A stretch of DNA of 64,000 bases from NCBI GenBank assembly GCA_027422505.1, contig JAPQWV010000028.1, forward strand, positions 5,174,001 through 5,238,000, read 5' to 3'. The stretch comes from Craterostigma plantagineum (taxonomy: Eukaryota > Streptophyta > Magnoliopsida > Lamiales > Linderniaceae). The translations under genes and the position numbers were made by a program. Positions 1 through 10,133 of the stretch are shown one piece after another (positions within the stretch are counted from its first letter, which is position 1; each line of letters opens with the position of its first letter). A model generated the notes under the pieces. That model was not told the origin of the DNA and did not search any database. It saw only the letters and a list, made by a program, of their open reading frames with translations.

Positions 1-1725
1 TCGCCGAGCTAAGCACTATAATCGGGCGATTGGGAGCCATGGAACCGGGCGACTCAGGGCGACTCACTTTTCAATGCATGCATGAATCGGGCGAAAGTGA
101 GTTATACTATAATGAATCGGGCGAAACTAATGCTAGGCATGCTCAAATCGGGCGATTTCAAAAGACTCCAAGAATCGGGCGATTTAGGGCAAAATTGAAC
201 TCGGCGATTTGATGAACACTCGATCGAAGGAATAGAGTTACATGGAGTTTCGGCCGATTTGGTGGTCGGCGAAACCAAACCTTAAGCTTGACCAAATCGA
301 GCGACTAAGAAAGCCATCTATCGGGCGATTACACTTTAGAAAGACCTCGGCGAAATCAGATTTTTATGACCAATCGAGCATTCCAGGCATACACAAATCG
401 AGCGAAACTAGTTTCCATGCAAGCTACAATCGGGCGATTTGGTGACTTAATAAACTCGGCGAAACTAGGTTCTAAATATGATAAATCGGGCGATACTATT
501 GTTTGACTGAATATTATATTGACATTTACCCGACTTCGACTAACAATGGAATAAACATTCAGGCGATTTAGGTCATCCCAAACCTATGATATTTTAATAA
601 TTTCTGATAGAATTATTTTAGATTTTACGGTTCGAGGGTTGATTAAGATACTAACAGTATTTATTATATTCAGAAAATCAATATATAGGGACTACACCTC
701 ACATCTTATTTGGCGATAGCGGGAGGACGGGTAGGTGGATCATCCATCTACAATACGTAAACACAAATGTGATTTACGTGTCTTCATGTGATTCGATGAT
801 TTTGTGATTTACGTGAGTTACGTGATTTACGTGTTTCACTTGTTTCACGTACATTTTATGTGAATCATGTTTTTATGAGATTTCATGTATATGCATGGCA
901 TATGCATATCACGTCAGGACGAGTGATGACTGTACCGTAGTGAGATGGTGATGATTTGAGATAGTGACGTACGGGGTAGAATGAGATGTTTGTGATTGGT
1001 GACTCTTAGAGGAGTCGAGGTTGGGCTCACTGGGCACCTGGCGGAGAACGGCGTGATCGATCTGTCTACTCGGGCGTGATCGTTCCGAGGTGCATACCGC
1101 CGGATGAGATGTTTGTGCGACCTGATAGGGGGCCATTGGCGTGATCGTCCAGTGCACTATCAGTGTTTTGGTGCGAAGCGACCTGGTAGGAGGCCATTGG
1201 CGTGATCGTCCAGTGCACTACTAGGGTAGGCTGTCGCGAGACTTGGGGGTGGCCTCCCAGTAGTCTATTGCGCGCGAAGGTGTCGAGCCTAACCTAGGGC
1301 ATGTGTTGTGTGAAATAGGAATGTGGAAAAAGAAAGAATGTGCATTGATATGTGAAATATTGGGAATTGGGATTGAGTGCACACTTGCATACATGCATTT
1401 CACCTACTGGGCAAATCGCTCAGTGTTTACGTGTTGTAGGTACTGAGTCTGACGCTGATACGTGTCAGAACTGAGGCGGCTAGTGGCGGTGCTCCACGGG
1501 CTTTTGAGGGCAGGGCGGTACATGGATGAAGACCTGTGGAGCGGCGTTAGGGCTTTATTCTTTTGATATTTTGGGGCTTTGGCCCATGTATAGTGAAGAC
1601 GATGTAGACAAATTTTTATGGTAATGTATATTACTTTAGGAAAAAGTTTTAATTAGACGGGCCTTCCGCGGCTTACGTTGCGAAAATCCCCCACTAATCT
1701 TAATTAGAAAATGAGGATCGCCACA
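1..1725 (+). mobile_element. 3' part of a gypsy LTR (solo or 3' LTR), plus orientation
   Basis: The end of this block (about 1440-1725) is the reverse complement of the beginning of the minus-strand Tekay-type LTRs at 52471 and 59632. It shares the chromovirus-type tail around 1650-1700 (tccgcggcttacgttgcg) and the upstream gtgttgtaggtac motif. It ends in gatcgccaca at 1725. No PBS follows, so this is a solo LTR or the 3' LTR of an element lying off the window to the left. The first 560 bases hold about 19 spaced copies of variants of tcgggcga. The left end is not visible. The following cagta (1726-1730) could be one TSD copy, which is unverified. Confidence 0.7.
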
Positions 1726-1966
1726 CAGTACCAATTCAATATTGGTCTGAATGTGTACTTACAGCTACATATTTAATAAATATCAAATTGATAGGTTATT
1801 ACTAGTACTCAGATTTATTCCTCGTGTTCGATAAACGTTTACTCATTTTACTACGCTATAAACGATAGGTCCACTGCAATCGCACGTCGGTGATAGTAAC
1901 CATGTATTCGTTTTAATTATCACTTGTCGCACTTGCACTTTATATTAGTACACCGCGTGTCGATCA
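1726..1966 (+). repeat. 3' end of an Athila-type LTR
   Basis: This sequence lies between the inserted gypsy LTR and an Athila-type PBS. It ends in gatca a few bases before the PBS, as expected for the CA end of an LTR. Its 5' part is hidden behind the insertion to the left. The LTR identity is inferred from position and from the Athila-type gag downstream. Confidence 0.55.
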
Positions 1967-1972
1967 AGTTTT

Positions 1973-1990
1973 TGGCGCCATTGCTGGGGA
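1973..1990 (+). other. Primer-binding site of Athila type
   Basis: The 18 bases starting tggcgccattgctgggga match, with small changes, the PBS typical of plant Athila elements, which is generally assigned to tRNA-Asp. It lies directly after the LTR end and about 230 bp before a gag start, the normal order for a plus-strand element. Confidence 0.75.
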
Positions 1991-2223
1991 ATAGATTGAT
2001 ATTAAGAACACCGTAGTTCGGTAGTTTAGCCATTTTAATTTGTTAATAATCGTTTTAGTTATTTGGGTGTTATTTGTTTAAGATGATTTAGCTAGTTATC
2101 CTCTCTTTGTTTACTTGTTTGCGTGTTATCTGAGTAATTATATATCTGCTTTATTTATTATGCTTATTTGTTTACTGTTTTGCTAACTTTTCTTTTTCCA
2201 ATCTAGGTACGATTCAACAGTGA

Positions 2224-3112
2224 ATGACCCGAAGCGATCCATCGGGTCCCATTGTTGAAGTAGATCCAGATTTCGAGCGTAAGTTACGAAGGCAACTCAG
2301 ATATCGGAAGGCACTACCAGTAGCTCTCAGGAAGCGTTTGTTAGCTACTCAGTGGACAACTATCAGGAATCGGCAGAAAGTTCTCGAGTAGAGATGTCCG
2401 TAGATAGTCCGAAGACAGAAGTGGAGATGGCAGATCGCAGAGTGCCTATTCACCCTAATCCAGAGGACGAGAAATCTTTACAAGACCTACTCAAGAGGGC
2501 CACGATGGTACAGAGTCGGCGATCGTTATTCCGCCGATCGATAACAACAACTTCGAACAGAAGCACTCTTGGCTTCAGATGATCTTTCAGACGGCCCAGT
2601 TCAAGGGAAACCCCGACGATGACCCATATTCGCACTTGAATGACTTCTTGACAGTGACAGACACCATATAGCTAAATGGAGTCTCGAGCGATACAATCAA
2701 GTTGATGCTATTTCTCTTCTCGCTCAAGTTTAGGGTGAAGGACTGGCTGGATATGTTACCGCCCAGATCGATCACTATGTGGGAAGAACAGCGAGCTGCA
2801 TTCATCGGTCATTACTTCCCGCTGACAAAGGTACTAAGGTTAAAGACGGAGACCTCCCTTTACCAGAAGAACTCAGAGAACCTTTACGAGGTGTGGGAGA
2901 GATACAAGACACTGTTGAAAAAATGCCCGCGACATGGGATGTTGAAGGCCGCCATGATCAACCGATTTCACGAGGGCCTCAACGATCAGACCTTTCATAT
3001 GCTAGACGGAGCCGCAGTAGGAGGGCTCGTGAAGCTTAATGCCACAGACGCCTGGAATCTAATCGACGACTATTCAAGGAACAACATCATGAGAGGAAAT
3101 ACGAGAATTTAA
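2224..3112 (+). pseudogene. Broken Athila-type gag
   Basis: An ATG at 2224 opens a frame that soon stops near 2385. Reading continues in other frames at 2352-2582 and 2583-2670, then in 2702-3112, with an in-frame stop near 2669. The last piece carries the conserved Athila/Ty3 gag core: residues like FLFSLKFRVKDWLDMLPPR, then SITMWEEQRAAFIGHYFP, then LYEVWERYKTLLKKCPRHG. The gag protein would form the virus-like particle. The copy has at least two frame changes and one stop, so it is not functional. Similarity ends at about 3105-3112, where unrelated sequence begins and no zinc knuckle or pol follows. Confidence 0.8.
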
Positions 3113-4331
3113 TTTTCGTCTTGATTGATGAACTGAGGCTAAAAGTCATCCTCTCTTGGTGATAAAAATCGGTAGTGAATCTTCGAATAATTTCCGAAGA
3201 TAGTACAAAATAGGACGGAGAGTTCTGAACTAAATGTGAAAATTTAGGATTACTAGTCTTGCAAAACTTGTTCGGGTAGGAAAAAAGCTTAGATATTATT
3301 TCGAAGCAAGTAAGATTCTTGAATAAATCTTCTCTTGCCTAGGAATCTATCGTAGCAGAATAATCTTATTCCTCGACTTCGCATTACTTGCATTCAAACA
3401 CTTCGATTGTCCTAGGATCACAATCGAATAATATGTACGGAAAGCCATAAGCGACAAGATTATCATAAATCAAGAATTTCATCGAAACAGTATCCATGTC
3501 TTGATTTATCCTACCTTTGTCGTTTTTCCGTCATGCAAGGTTTCATCGAAGATTTTTATAAACTTTTTAATGTATTAAGGGTACATCCTTGTCCTGAATC
3601 TTAATAGACATCGTATTTTAGTACGGAAAGAGAAATCCTACGACTAGTCCATAATCTACTCTCTCCCCTTTTTAAAAGATCTGTCTAACCTCTATTCTTG
3701 AAAGTCTAGGAATAAATGGGGTAACAAAGGTTCAAGAAAGAGAGACATTCTGTTGAAGAAACTTTAATGAAAGAACACAAGTTTATAAAGGATCAAGGTA
3801 TGGTTTCTCTTGTTGTCTTGGATTCTAATAGTTAATTCCTGATAGAGCACGTACAATGATTGCTTAAGTCGGTTGGACCCGTATTCCCTTGAGGTCGAGC
3901 TAAGAAATAAGATGAATATTAGAATTTAGGTTGGGGATACACGGACATCCACCACGCTTCAGCTGCGCCACTCTAATTACTGAACATGTATGTTTCACAA
4001 GATGAGCAGAACAGTTGGGCATAGGATCGATTATCCTCTGGCCTATCCCCCATTTTCTACTTTCCTTTTTGACTTTGGAAAATCTGGATTTCTTTCCTAA
4101 TAGGGTTAGTAATTTTTGCAGATAAGGATCGGTTCGGATGATCTTTGTTTATTAACGAGCTTATAGACCAAGTCCTTGAGTTCGCTAACTTGACCTTTAA
4201 GTTCATTGATCTGATCCGACTGCCATTGGATCAGTTCAGTAAAGTGTAAAAGTATTGTCTCGTTCTTTCATAGGGGACATAGGTGTAACCCCACGACTCG
4301 ATTCACCAGTAAATTCTCTATGTCCGCTAGC
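3113..4331 (-). other. Non-coding internal remnant of a minus-strand gypsy element
   Basis: I see no long coding frame in most of this stretch. Its right end joins a gag N-terminal remnant and a PBS, so it is read as the internal region of a minus-strand gypsy element. The passage near 3940 (a short phrase ending catccaccac) resembles the stretch near 45750 in the gag-only element. No pol domain is recognisable, so the parent may also have been non-autonomous or this copy is internally deleted. Confidence 0.4.
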
Positions 4332-4334
4332 CAT
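4125..4334 (-). pseudogene. Gypsy gag N-terminal remnant
   Basis: On the minus strand an ATG at 4334 starts a short reading frame that shifts by one base after about 20 codons. It continues as a helical stretch with the pattern LIQWQSDQINELKGQVSEL. That matches the Tekay gag N-terminus in this window (LIRRQSDQINDLIHHRS) and the gag-only element (LVRQQSAQIHQLIQQQN). It sits about 130 bp inside the PBS, the right place for a gag start. The frameshift and the missing rest of gag make it a fossil. Confidence 0.6.
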
Positions 4335-4466
4335 TCTACAGTTAGTCAAGCAAATAGGCATATCATCATAAGCACATAATCATATCAAACGTAACTTAAA
4401 GGCAAGGCTGATCCTCCAGTCTTTTGAGCGGCTGTACATGGACAGTCTACAGAATCTATATCCTAA

Positions 4467-4478
4467 GCTCTGATACCA
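4467..4478 (-). other. Primer-binding site (initiator Met tRNA type)
   Basis: The minus strand reads tggtatcagagc, the classic plant PBS complementary to the 3' end of initiator methionine tRNA. It lies two bases from the LTR boundary at 4481, the same spacing as in the intact elements of this window. Confidence 0.85.
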
Positions 4479-4480
4479 CC

Positions 4481-6355
4481 TGTAGCGACTCTCACATTCT
4501 AATACTAATTAGCGGCGGATTTCCGCAACGTAAGCCGCGGAAGACCCGAATTACAAAAAAACTTTTCCTAAAATTAATATAGTACGAAAATACGTAACCT
4601 ACATCGTCGTAATTATACAAAGGCCGAAGCCCCAAAATGTCTATTATATCAAAACATCCTAACATCGCTCCACAGGTTGTCATCCATGTACAGCCTCGCC
4701 CTCAAAAGACCCTGGAGTATCGCCGTCAGCCTGTCTTAGTCGTGTCGTATCTCAACGTCCGACTCTATCGTACCTACAACACATAAAAACGTGGAATGAG
4801 CTTATAAAGCTCAGTAAATGAAAATCATGCATGCAATGCACGTGACCTAAATAGCGAACGCATTCGCGCCAATGCTATCTACTTCTTACGTCTTTCTCAT
4901 TCTCTCATTTCATATTGGGCCCTCGGCTTTCCATCTTACTATGCACCATTCATAGAGCTCCATCCCCTAAGGTTATAATTAAGTGGCAGTATACACATTG
5001 AGAGGCTAAACCCTAGTATACAATCTGTGCTTAACCATATGGTGCCTTTCCATCCCAACGTGGTCCACATTGAGAGGCTAATAGTGCCTTTCAATCCCAA
5101 TGCGATCCCATTGAGAGGCTAACCCGAGTACACAAATTGCATTTAACCCTAAGGCGTCTTTCCATCCCAATGCGGCCTGACACGCGGGCGCTTCTCACTG
5201 GTAGCCTACTACGAGGTCGCCAACACTCGAGGTTCCCTCGGTGCCGCTTATCCCTCCAGTCGCATCCTCCAGATTGCATCTCCCGCTACGGGGTATTCAC
5301 ATACATATCGCCATGGTGTATTTCCCCTACCTTTCGTGAATAAGATAATTCGGCATCGTGAATCGCCATGGTAGCATAGAAGAGCCGTGACTCGTCATTG
5401 AGTCGACACAAATGCCTATATCGGCAAATATACATCGCTCTCACGCGATCTTATACTTATGCACGCTCTCTTTCCCTGACTCTTATACTAGTCGTGCGTC
5501 CATATGCTCATGTCATGAACATGCGTGTCATGTCATCGTATAACGTAAATAAATCACGTAAGAACTCACATAAAATCATAGAAGCACATAGACACATGAT
5601 TCATACCCATATAATTATGTGTTGTAGTTGGGATTTTCACTTACCTGTCATCCGTGCTAAGTAAACTTACTGCCTTGGGAATTCCTTACTTTTTGACCCT
5701 TTAATAAGGCCCTTATCATACTGAAATTAGAAGGTTACGCTAAAATAAATTGAGTCGACTGTCCTGATTTTCTAAGACCCTTATTCACTCAATTCTAGTC
5801 TAAGTTAAATTAGTACTCGATCTTAGCATGTAAAGCTTGGCAATAATTAATTCTGTTTGATACTTAGGTTCGTTCGATATGGTTCATACTCAAGTCCTAC
5901 CTTCGATCGAACTCTTCAAGTTAAATTAGTACCCGATTCACTTGGCTCCCAATCGGCCGATTTATCATGCAACTCTCACATTCGATCGAACTCTTCAAAT
6001 CTTCATCCTCTCGGACCTAACTCTTTTACTTATCCTTCCCAGAAACTTGTAATTTCTAGGGTTTCTTCTACCCTAGAATTGTTAATTCCAACCAAAATTG
6101 AGATTATAAATCCTAAACATGTCATTTACTACCCGAAATATAGTTCGCCTAAAATAAATTCCCTAGTATGAATCTACTCCTCAAACTAGGTTTTCCATCG
6201 TCTATCTTACACCAAAATTCTTAAGGATTTCATTAATTTATGTAACATAGTAACTAATAATCTAAGTTACGAAAATTTCAAGGATACAAATGATGTTTCT
6301 CTTTACCAATATCCATATGCCTACAATTCGTTCGATTAGTTGGTACACTTAATAA
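4481..6355 (-). mobile_element. 5' LTR of a degenerate minus-strand gypsy element, first part
   Basis: The block begins tgtagcgact directly after a PBS. Its first 350 bases align by eye with the Tekay-type LTRs (shared ccgcaacgtaagccgcgg and the cctacaacac motif). It holds no coding sequence; the short open frames near 5090-5660 and 5857-6171 are not supported. Short repeats of cccaatgcg/cattgagaggct occur at 5000-5170. The LTR is interrupted at about 6356 by a LINE, and its far end was not identified. Confidence 0.7.
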
Positions 6356-7711
6356 TTAAATATATATCTAGCTCGGCGTCTTCAAATGGGAAATTCTTTA
6401 CCTCCTCGGCTAGGGATAGTCTCCGTATGAGGAGCCCAAAGGTTCCTTGGTATACGCTCTTTGGGGGTCCGCTGGCCATCCCCAGACATGAAATCATGCT
6501 TTGGCTTGCGATTCGGGACAGACTGGCGACAAAGGACAAACTGTGGGTCTCCGCTAAAGCGGGCAATTCTTCTTGCTTACTTTGTGACTCGCCTGATGTG
6601 GAGACCACTAGACATCTCTTCTTTGAGTGCCCCTTCTCCAGATGGTGCCTGCGTTTACTTCGACAAAAACTGAGGTTCCGCTGGCCGGTTAGAGACTGGC
6701 CTGAGGGTATTCGCTGGGCGGCTCGATGTTGGCGAGGCAAGCACCTTGCGAAACTGGGTCCTCGACATGCCTTAGCCTCCCTGGTGTACCACTTGTGGAT
6801 GGAACGGAATAAAAGATGGCATGAGGGGCGACAACGCCAGCCCGTTCAGATCATTACTGAAATCGAGACGCTGTTATGTCTCTGACAATCTACCCTTTCC
6901 ACCAAGTATGCGCTACAAGTCTGCGCCCTTCGACGGATGTGGCACATCGCTTGGTAGGTACTCCTTTTCCTATCATTACTCTGCTTTCTTCGGTGGTTTT
7001 CCTGTAGGTGGTGTGGCTGGCCCGAGCTTGGTGGCGGCGCGATGGTCGACGTTTCTCTCCCAACCGGCGGCTCAAGGAGATCGGGTCACTTCTTTTCACT
7101 TCTCGCATCCTCTTTCCCCACTTTCACCTTTTTCCTATTTTCTCTTTGCTGACCTCTTTCCTCCTAGTCGTGTTTTTTTTCGTGTGTTTTCTGTTGGTGC
7201 AGCACCTTGGCCTGTCCTGTGTGTAGTCGTGCCTGCGCTTGTTGGAGGAGAGGATCATCTTGGTCTGGCGCTAGCTCCACCCGTTGCTTTGGTCTCATGT
7301 GGAAACTCAGGAGGTGGCGTGCAAACGCCCTTCACCGACCAGCCCCGCGGATGCATTTACTGCATTTCTCTTTTCCGCTCGAAGCCTATCCTATGGGATA
7401 TTGTCTTCTGCTCCTAGTGCTCTGGCGCTGTTTATGGCTTGTGCCTGTCCTCCCTGCTGGTACTTCATCTGGTGCCAGGGACCTGTTGTTGGTAGTGGTT
7501 TTGCGACACCCACCTTGCCTTGACTTTGTTTCTGCTTTGTTTTGTTCTTGGCTTTGGTCTTGTTGGGACCTTGTGGGTTGTCTGGGTTGTCAGGTTTTTA
7601 GCTGCTGTCTGGTCGGTAGAACATTACCGCTTGGTGCGTCATGAGCGATATCATGCACGCTTATCTGTACTCCTGTTTTTCCTTTATTCTAGTGACACTT
7701 TCCAAAAAAAA
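6356..7711 (+). mobile_element. 5'-truncated L1-type LINE, 3' end
   Basis: The block holds the C-terminal coding end of an L1-type ORF2 followed by an 800-bp pyrimidine-rich 3' UTR and a short A-run at 7704-7711. These are the hallmarks of a truncated plant LINE insertion on the plus strand. The 5' boundary is placed where zf-RVT similarity begins, so it is approximate. A clear TSD was not found; atatctagct on the left and atcctagct on the right are only a weak match. It interrupts a gypsy LTR. Confidence 0.75.
6367..6885 (+). pseudogene. LINE ORF2 C-terminus with zf-RVT domain
   Basis: The 170-residue frame has the pattern of the zinc-binding region after the reverse transcriptase of plant L1 elements. 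It shows FTSSARDSLRM, then PRHEIMLWLAIRDRLATKDKLW, then CLLCDSPDVETTRHLFFECPFSRWC, and ends ETLLCL before a stop. The C-x2-C and H-x4-C ligands are present. The endonuclease and reverse transcriptase parts are absent, so this is a dead 5' truncation rather than a gene. The longer open frames further right (6821-7644) lie in the 3' UTR and have no family features. Confidence 0.85.
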
Positions 7712-8464
7712 TGTTATCTCTAATATCCTAGCTACGAAGGTTTTTACTGAAGAACATATTAACTAAGAATTAATACCAAGTTAGATGCCCGAAGCTACTT
7801 TCCACCTAAGGGTTATAAATCAATCTTATATCCACTTTACCCGTAAATCATCTAACTAAGTATTCCAAGGTTCAGACCCTTAGTATTTTATCTACTCTCT
7901 TGTTGTTCTTCCTGTTAGAAAGTAACTTCAATTTTATTAACTTGCAGACGTGAGTCTACACAATCTAAGCAACCATGATGTTAACATGAATTTAAGCTCA
8001 ACAATTAGGGTTTCTCTCAAATATATCATGTCTAAATATATACGAATTTTCATGCTTAATACTTCCTAGGACATGCTAGTTCATACTTCAAATATGCAAA
8101 AGTCATAGTAAGAATTTATACCTCTTTTAAGATTAAGGAGCTAAGGGAACCTCTGTTCGAAGCTTTCTTTCTTTTTTTCTTTTTTTTGAGTGTTCAAATG
8201 TCTTCTAATGGAAATATTTATCTTTTATTAAGGCTTTGCGTGTACTATTAGAAAAATGGCATCAAAATGTTTTATTAATACATATCTCTATGAGTAACAT
8301 CTATTATTATATTATTATAATTAGCTTCCTTCATCGTTAGGTTTTCCTATTTTAGACTTAATTGGAGCTTCTAGTACTTGGAAGTTGCCCTTATGTGATT
8401 GGTTTGATCAAATAATATGTGTTGACCGAAGTTTTCCATATTGAAGTTATTTGATTCTGCGGAG
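7712..8464 (-). other. Probable continuation of the interrupted gypsy LTR
   Basis: No coding sequence is visible. The segment resumes AT-rich sequence between two LINE 3' ends. A phrase near 8120-8150 (aatttataccttctt-like) resembles the region near 44810 of the gag-only element LTR, suggesting LTR sequence in minus orientation. No terminal tgttaca/attaca end was found before 8464. Confidence 0.4.
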
Positions 8465-8975
8465 ATGACACGCCCACTTGTTCTTTGAGTGCCACTTCTA
8501 CAGACGGTGCTTATGGCTGATGCGGGATAGGCTTCGCTTTGGACGGCCACGACGGGAATCGAATGCGGGAATTCATTGGGCTGCGCTTAGATGGCGGGGA
8601 CACCACCTTGCGTGGCTGGTCCGTGCCACGTCCTTGCTTTGCTTGTCTACCACATGTAGGGAGAGCGTAACAGAAGGTGGTGTGAGGGGAGGCAAAGACC
8701 ACCGGAACAGCTTGCAGCTGATATCGAGACCATACTATGCTTGCGACTATCTACTCTCTCGAGGAAATACCAGCTGCAGGCCCTTGCATTACGGCGTGTT
8801 TGGCGCATAGCTTGGTAGAGACACGGGATCTTGCACTTAGAACTAGCTTTTGCGCTTTTATCTCTTCCTCTTGGTTGTGAGCTGGTAGTTCGTTACCAGT
8901 TGGTGCTGTGCGTTTGCACAGGTTTGTGTACCATGTTTTCTCATTTATCTTAGTGACCATTACCCCAAAAACAAA
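8465..8975 (+). pseudogene. Second LINE 3' end with partial zf-RVT
   Basis: This fragment repeats, with much divergence, the region 6610-7711. It carries HLFFECHFYRRCLWLMRDRLRF, then the GIHWAALRWRGHHLA stretch, a much shorter 3' UTR, and a final block (tcttagtgaccatt...) matching the last bases of the first LINE before its A-run. It has stops and is truncated just before the zf-RVT HLFF motif. It belongs to a related L1 family in the same orientation, 750 bp downstream. Confidence 0.7.
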
Positions 8976-8984
8976 TTTCAAAGC

Positions 8985-9283
8985 TTCCTCCGTCTCACAA
9001 ACCGTGTCTCACGCATCTCCCTCAAAAGATAAAATCAATATGAAAAGCGTGAAGAAAGAAAAATCGCCTTCCACTAATCCAAAACCAAAGAATAACATTT
9101 CCAAAAATATTACTTCTAATTATGTTTCTAACTGAACGAAAGACTAAATCTGCTAATCTGAGAGGACCCACTTATAAGTGGGTACCTAAAGCTCTTTAAA
9201 TTGTTTTTTTGCAAATTCATCATGTGTGGTATCTTGACTCGGGTTGCTCCACACATATGACGGGAAATCAATAGCTGCTGAGC
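8985..9283 (+). pseudogene. Copia-C: gag C-terminus and protease start (remnant)
   Basis: Plus-strand reading gives a lysine-rich gag tail, then GPTYKWVPKAL, a stop codon, and about 8 codons later [16 protein letters not shown]. The last motif is the aspartic protease active site of Ty1/copia pol and is identical to the one in copia-A (minus strand near 38590). The sequence then breaks at about 9283 and the homologous pol resumes near 10134, so a foreign segment of about 850 bp separates the two parts. This is a fossil copy of the Sirevirus-like family. Confidence 0.8.
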
Positions 9284-10133
9284 CGTGGCCTAGCACTAAC
9301 TGTTCTGCTCATTTTTATGAATCTATTAATCTATTGAAGTACCCTTCGCTCGAATCTACGGTTAGTGAGAAGGGTATTATAGGTCTCTAAACTAACCGAC
9401 CTCTAAGCTGTGGGGGTTTGGGAAGTTGTCAAAGCTCCCCAATATTCAACCTAGGCTCTATAAGCAAATATTTAGGGAAGGCCCGGTCCTTTTCGATCTT
9501 GTATTGAGAAGATCTGGGCAGTACTCGTAATGCACGCTTTTCTCTCTCGGGCTAGGTTCCGAGCTCTTTTTGAGCGAGAAAGAGGGATCCTCTAAATAAA
9601 AATTTCTTATGTTTGGAAAGAAAACTACAAGGTAAAAGGTTATCAATCTACGGAAAGACTCTTCATCAATTCTGTCTGTAATAGATAGAAAGCAAAGAGA
9701 CGTGTAGTGAAGGGTCGGGTCGAGATAGTCTTTCATTCAATGGGATGGACTAGTTGGAAAAGAGCTTTCACAAATGGATCAAGAGAGTTGGCTTGTTAGA
9801 GCTAGGCGATTGAGTTAAAGTAAGCGAGCTAGTCATACAAGCCTGTAAGCTAGACTACTTGTCATGATCAATCCCTAGAACGATCTTCCTTTTCTAGTTG
9901 TGAAAGAAGAGTGGGTTATGAGGGCTTCTTTCACAACAAAGACAAGAAATATCAACACTACCCTAGTGGAAGGTTCGTGGGATGGATTGCCTGAATGACC
10001 TTGTTGCCTAAGAAGAGAAGGACAGATTAGCAATTTCTTCAGTCACTCATTCTGATTGAAATTGGCTTCATTTCTCTTCTCTTTGCGGCTGGACTTCTCA
10101 TTTTGGAAATTACCAAGACCGCTTAAATGGCAA
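9284..10133. other. Foreign insert inside copia-C, possibly mitochondrial DNA
   Basis: This segment interrupts copia-C pol precisely between the protease motif and the pre-integrase region and has no LTR or TIR ends. Its composition differs from its surroundings: many gagcgag, gaaag and cttcc words, and a strong 13-bp hairpin at 9897-9937. That is the style of plant mitochondrial intergenic DNA. A minus-strand frame at 9458-9736 is open, but I do not recognise its product. Mitochondrial origin is an inference from texture only. Confidence 0.4.
9897..9937. other. Perfect 13-bp stem hairpin
   Basis: The arms gttgtgaaagaag (9897-9909) and cttctttcacaac (9925-9937) are exact reverse complements around a 15-base loop. 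Such stem-loops mark 3' ends in plant mitochondrial transcripts, which fits the suspected origin of the insert. Confidence 0.7.

Noticed and set aside
6821..7644. Open frames of 145-198 codons after the LINE coding end
   Set aside because: They lie in the pyrimidine-rich 3' UTR, have no domain and overlap each other in several frames.
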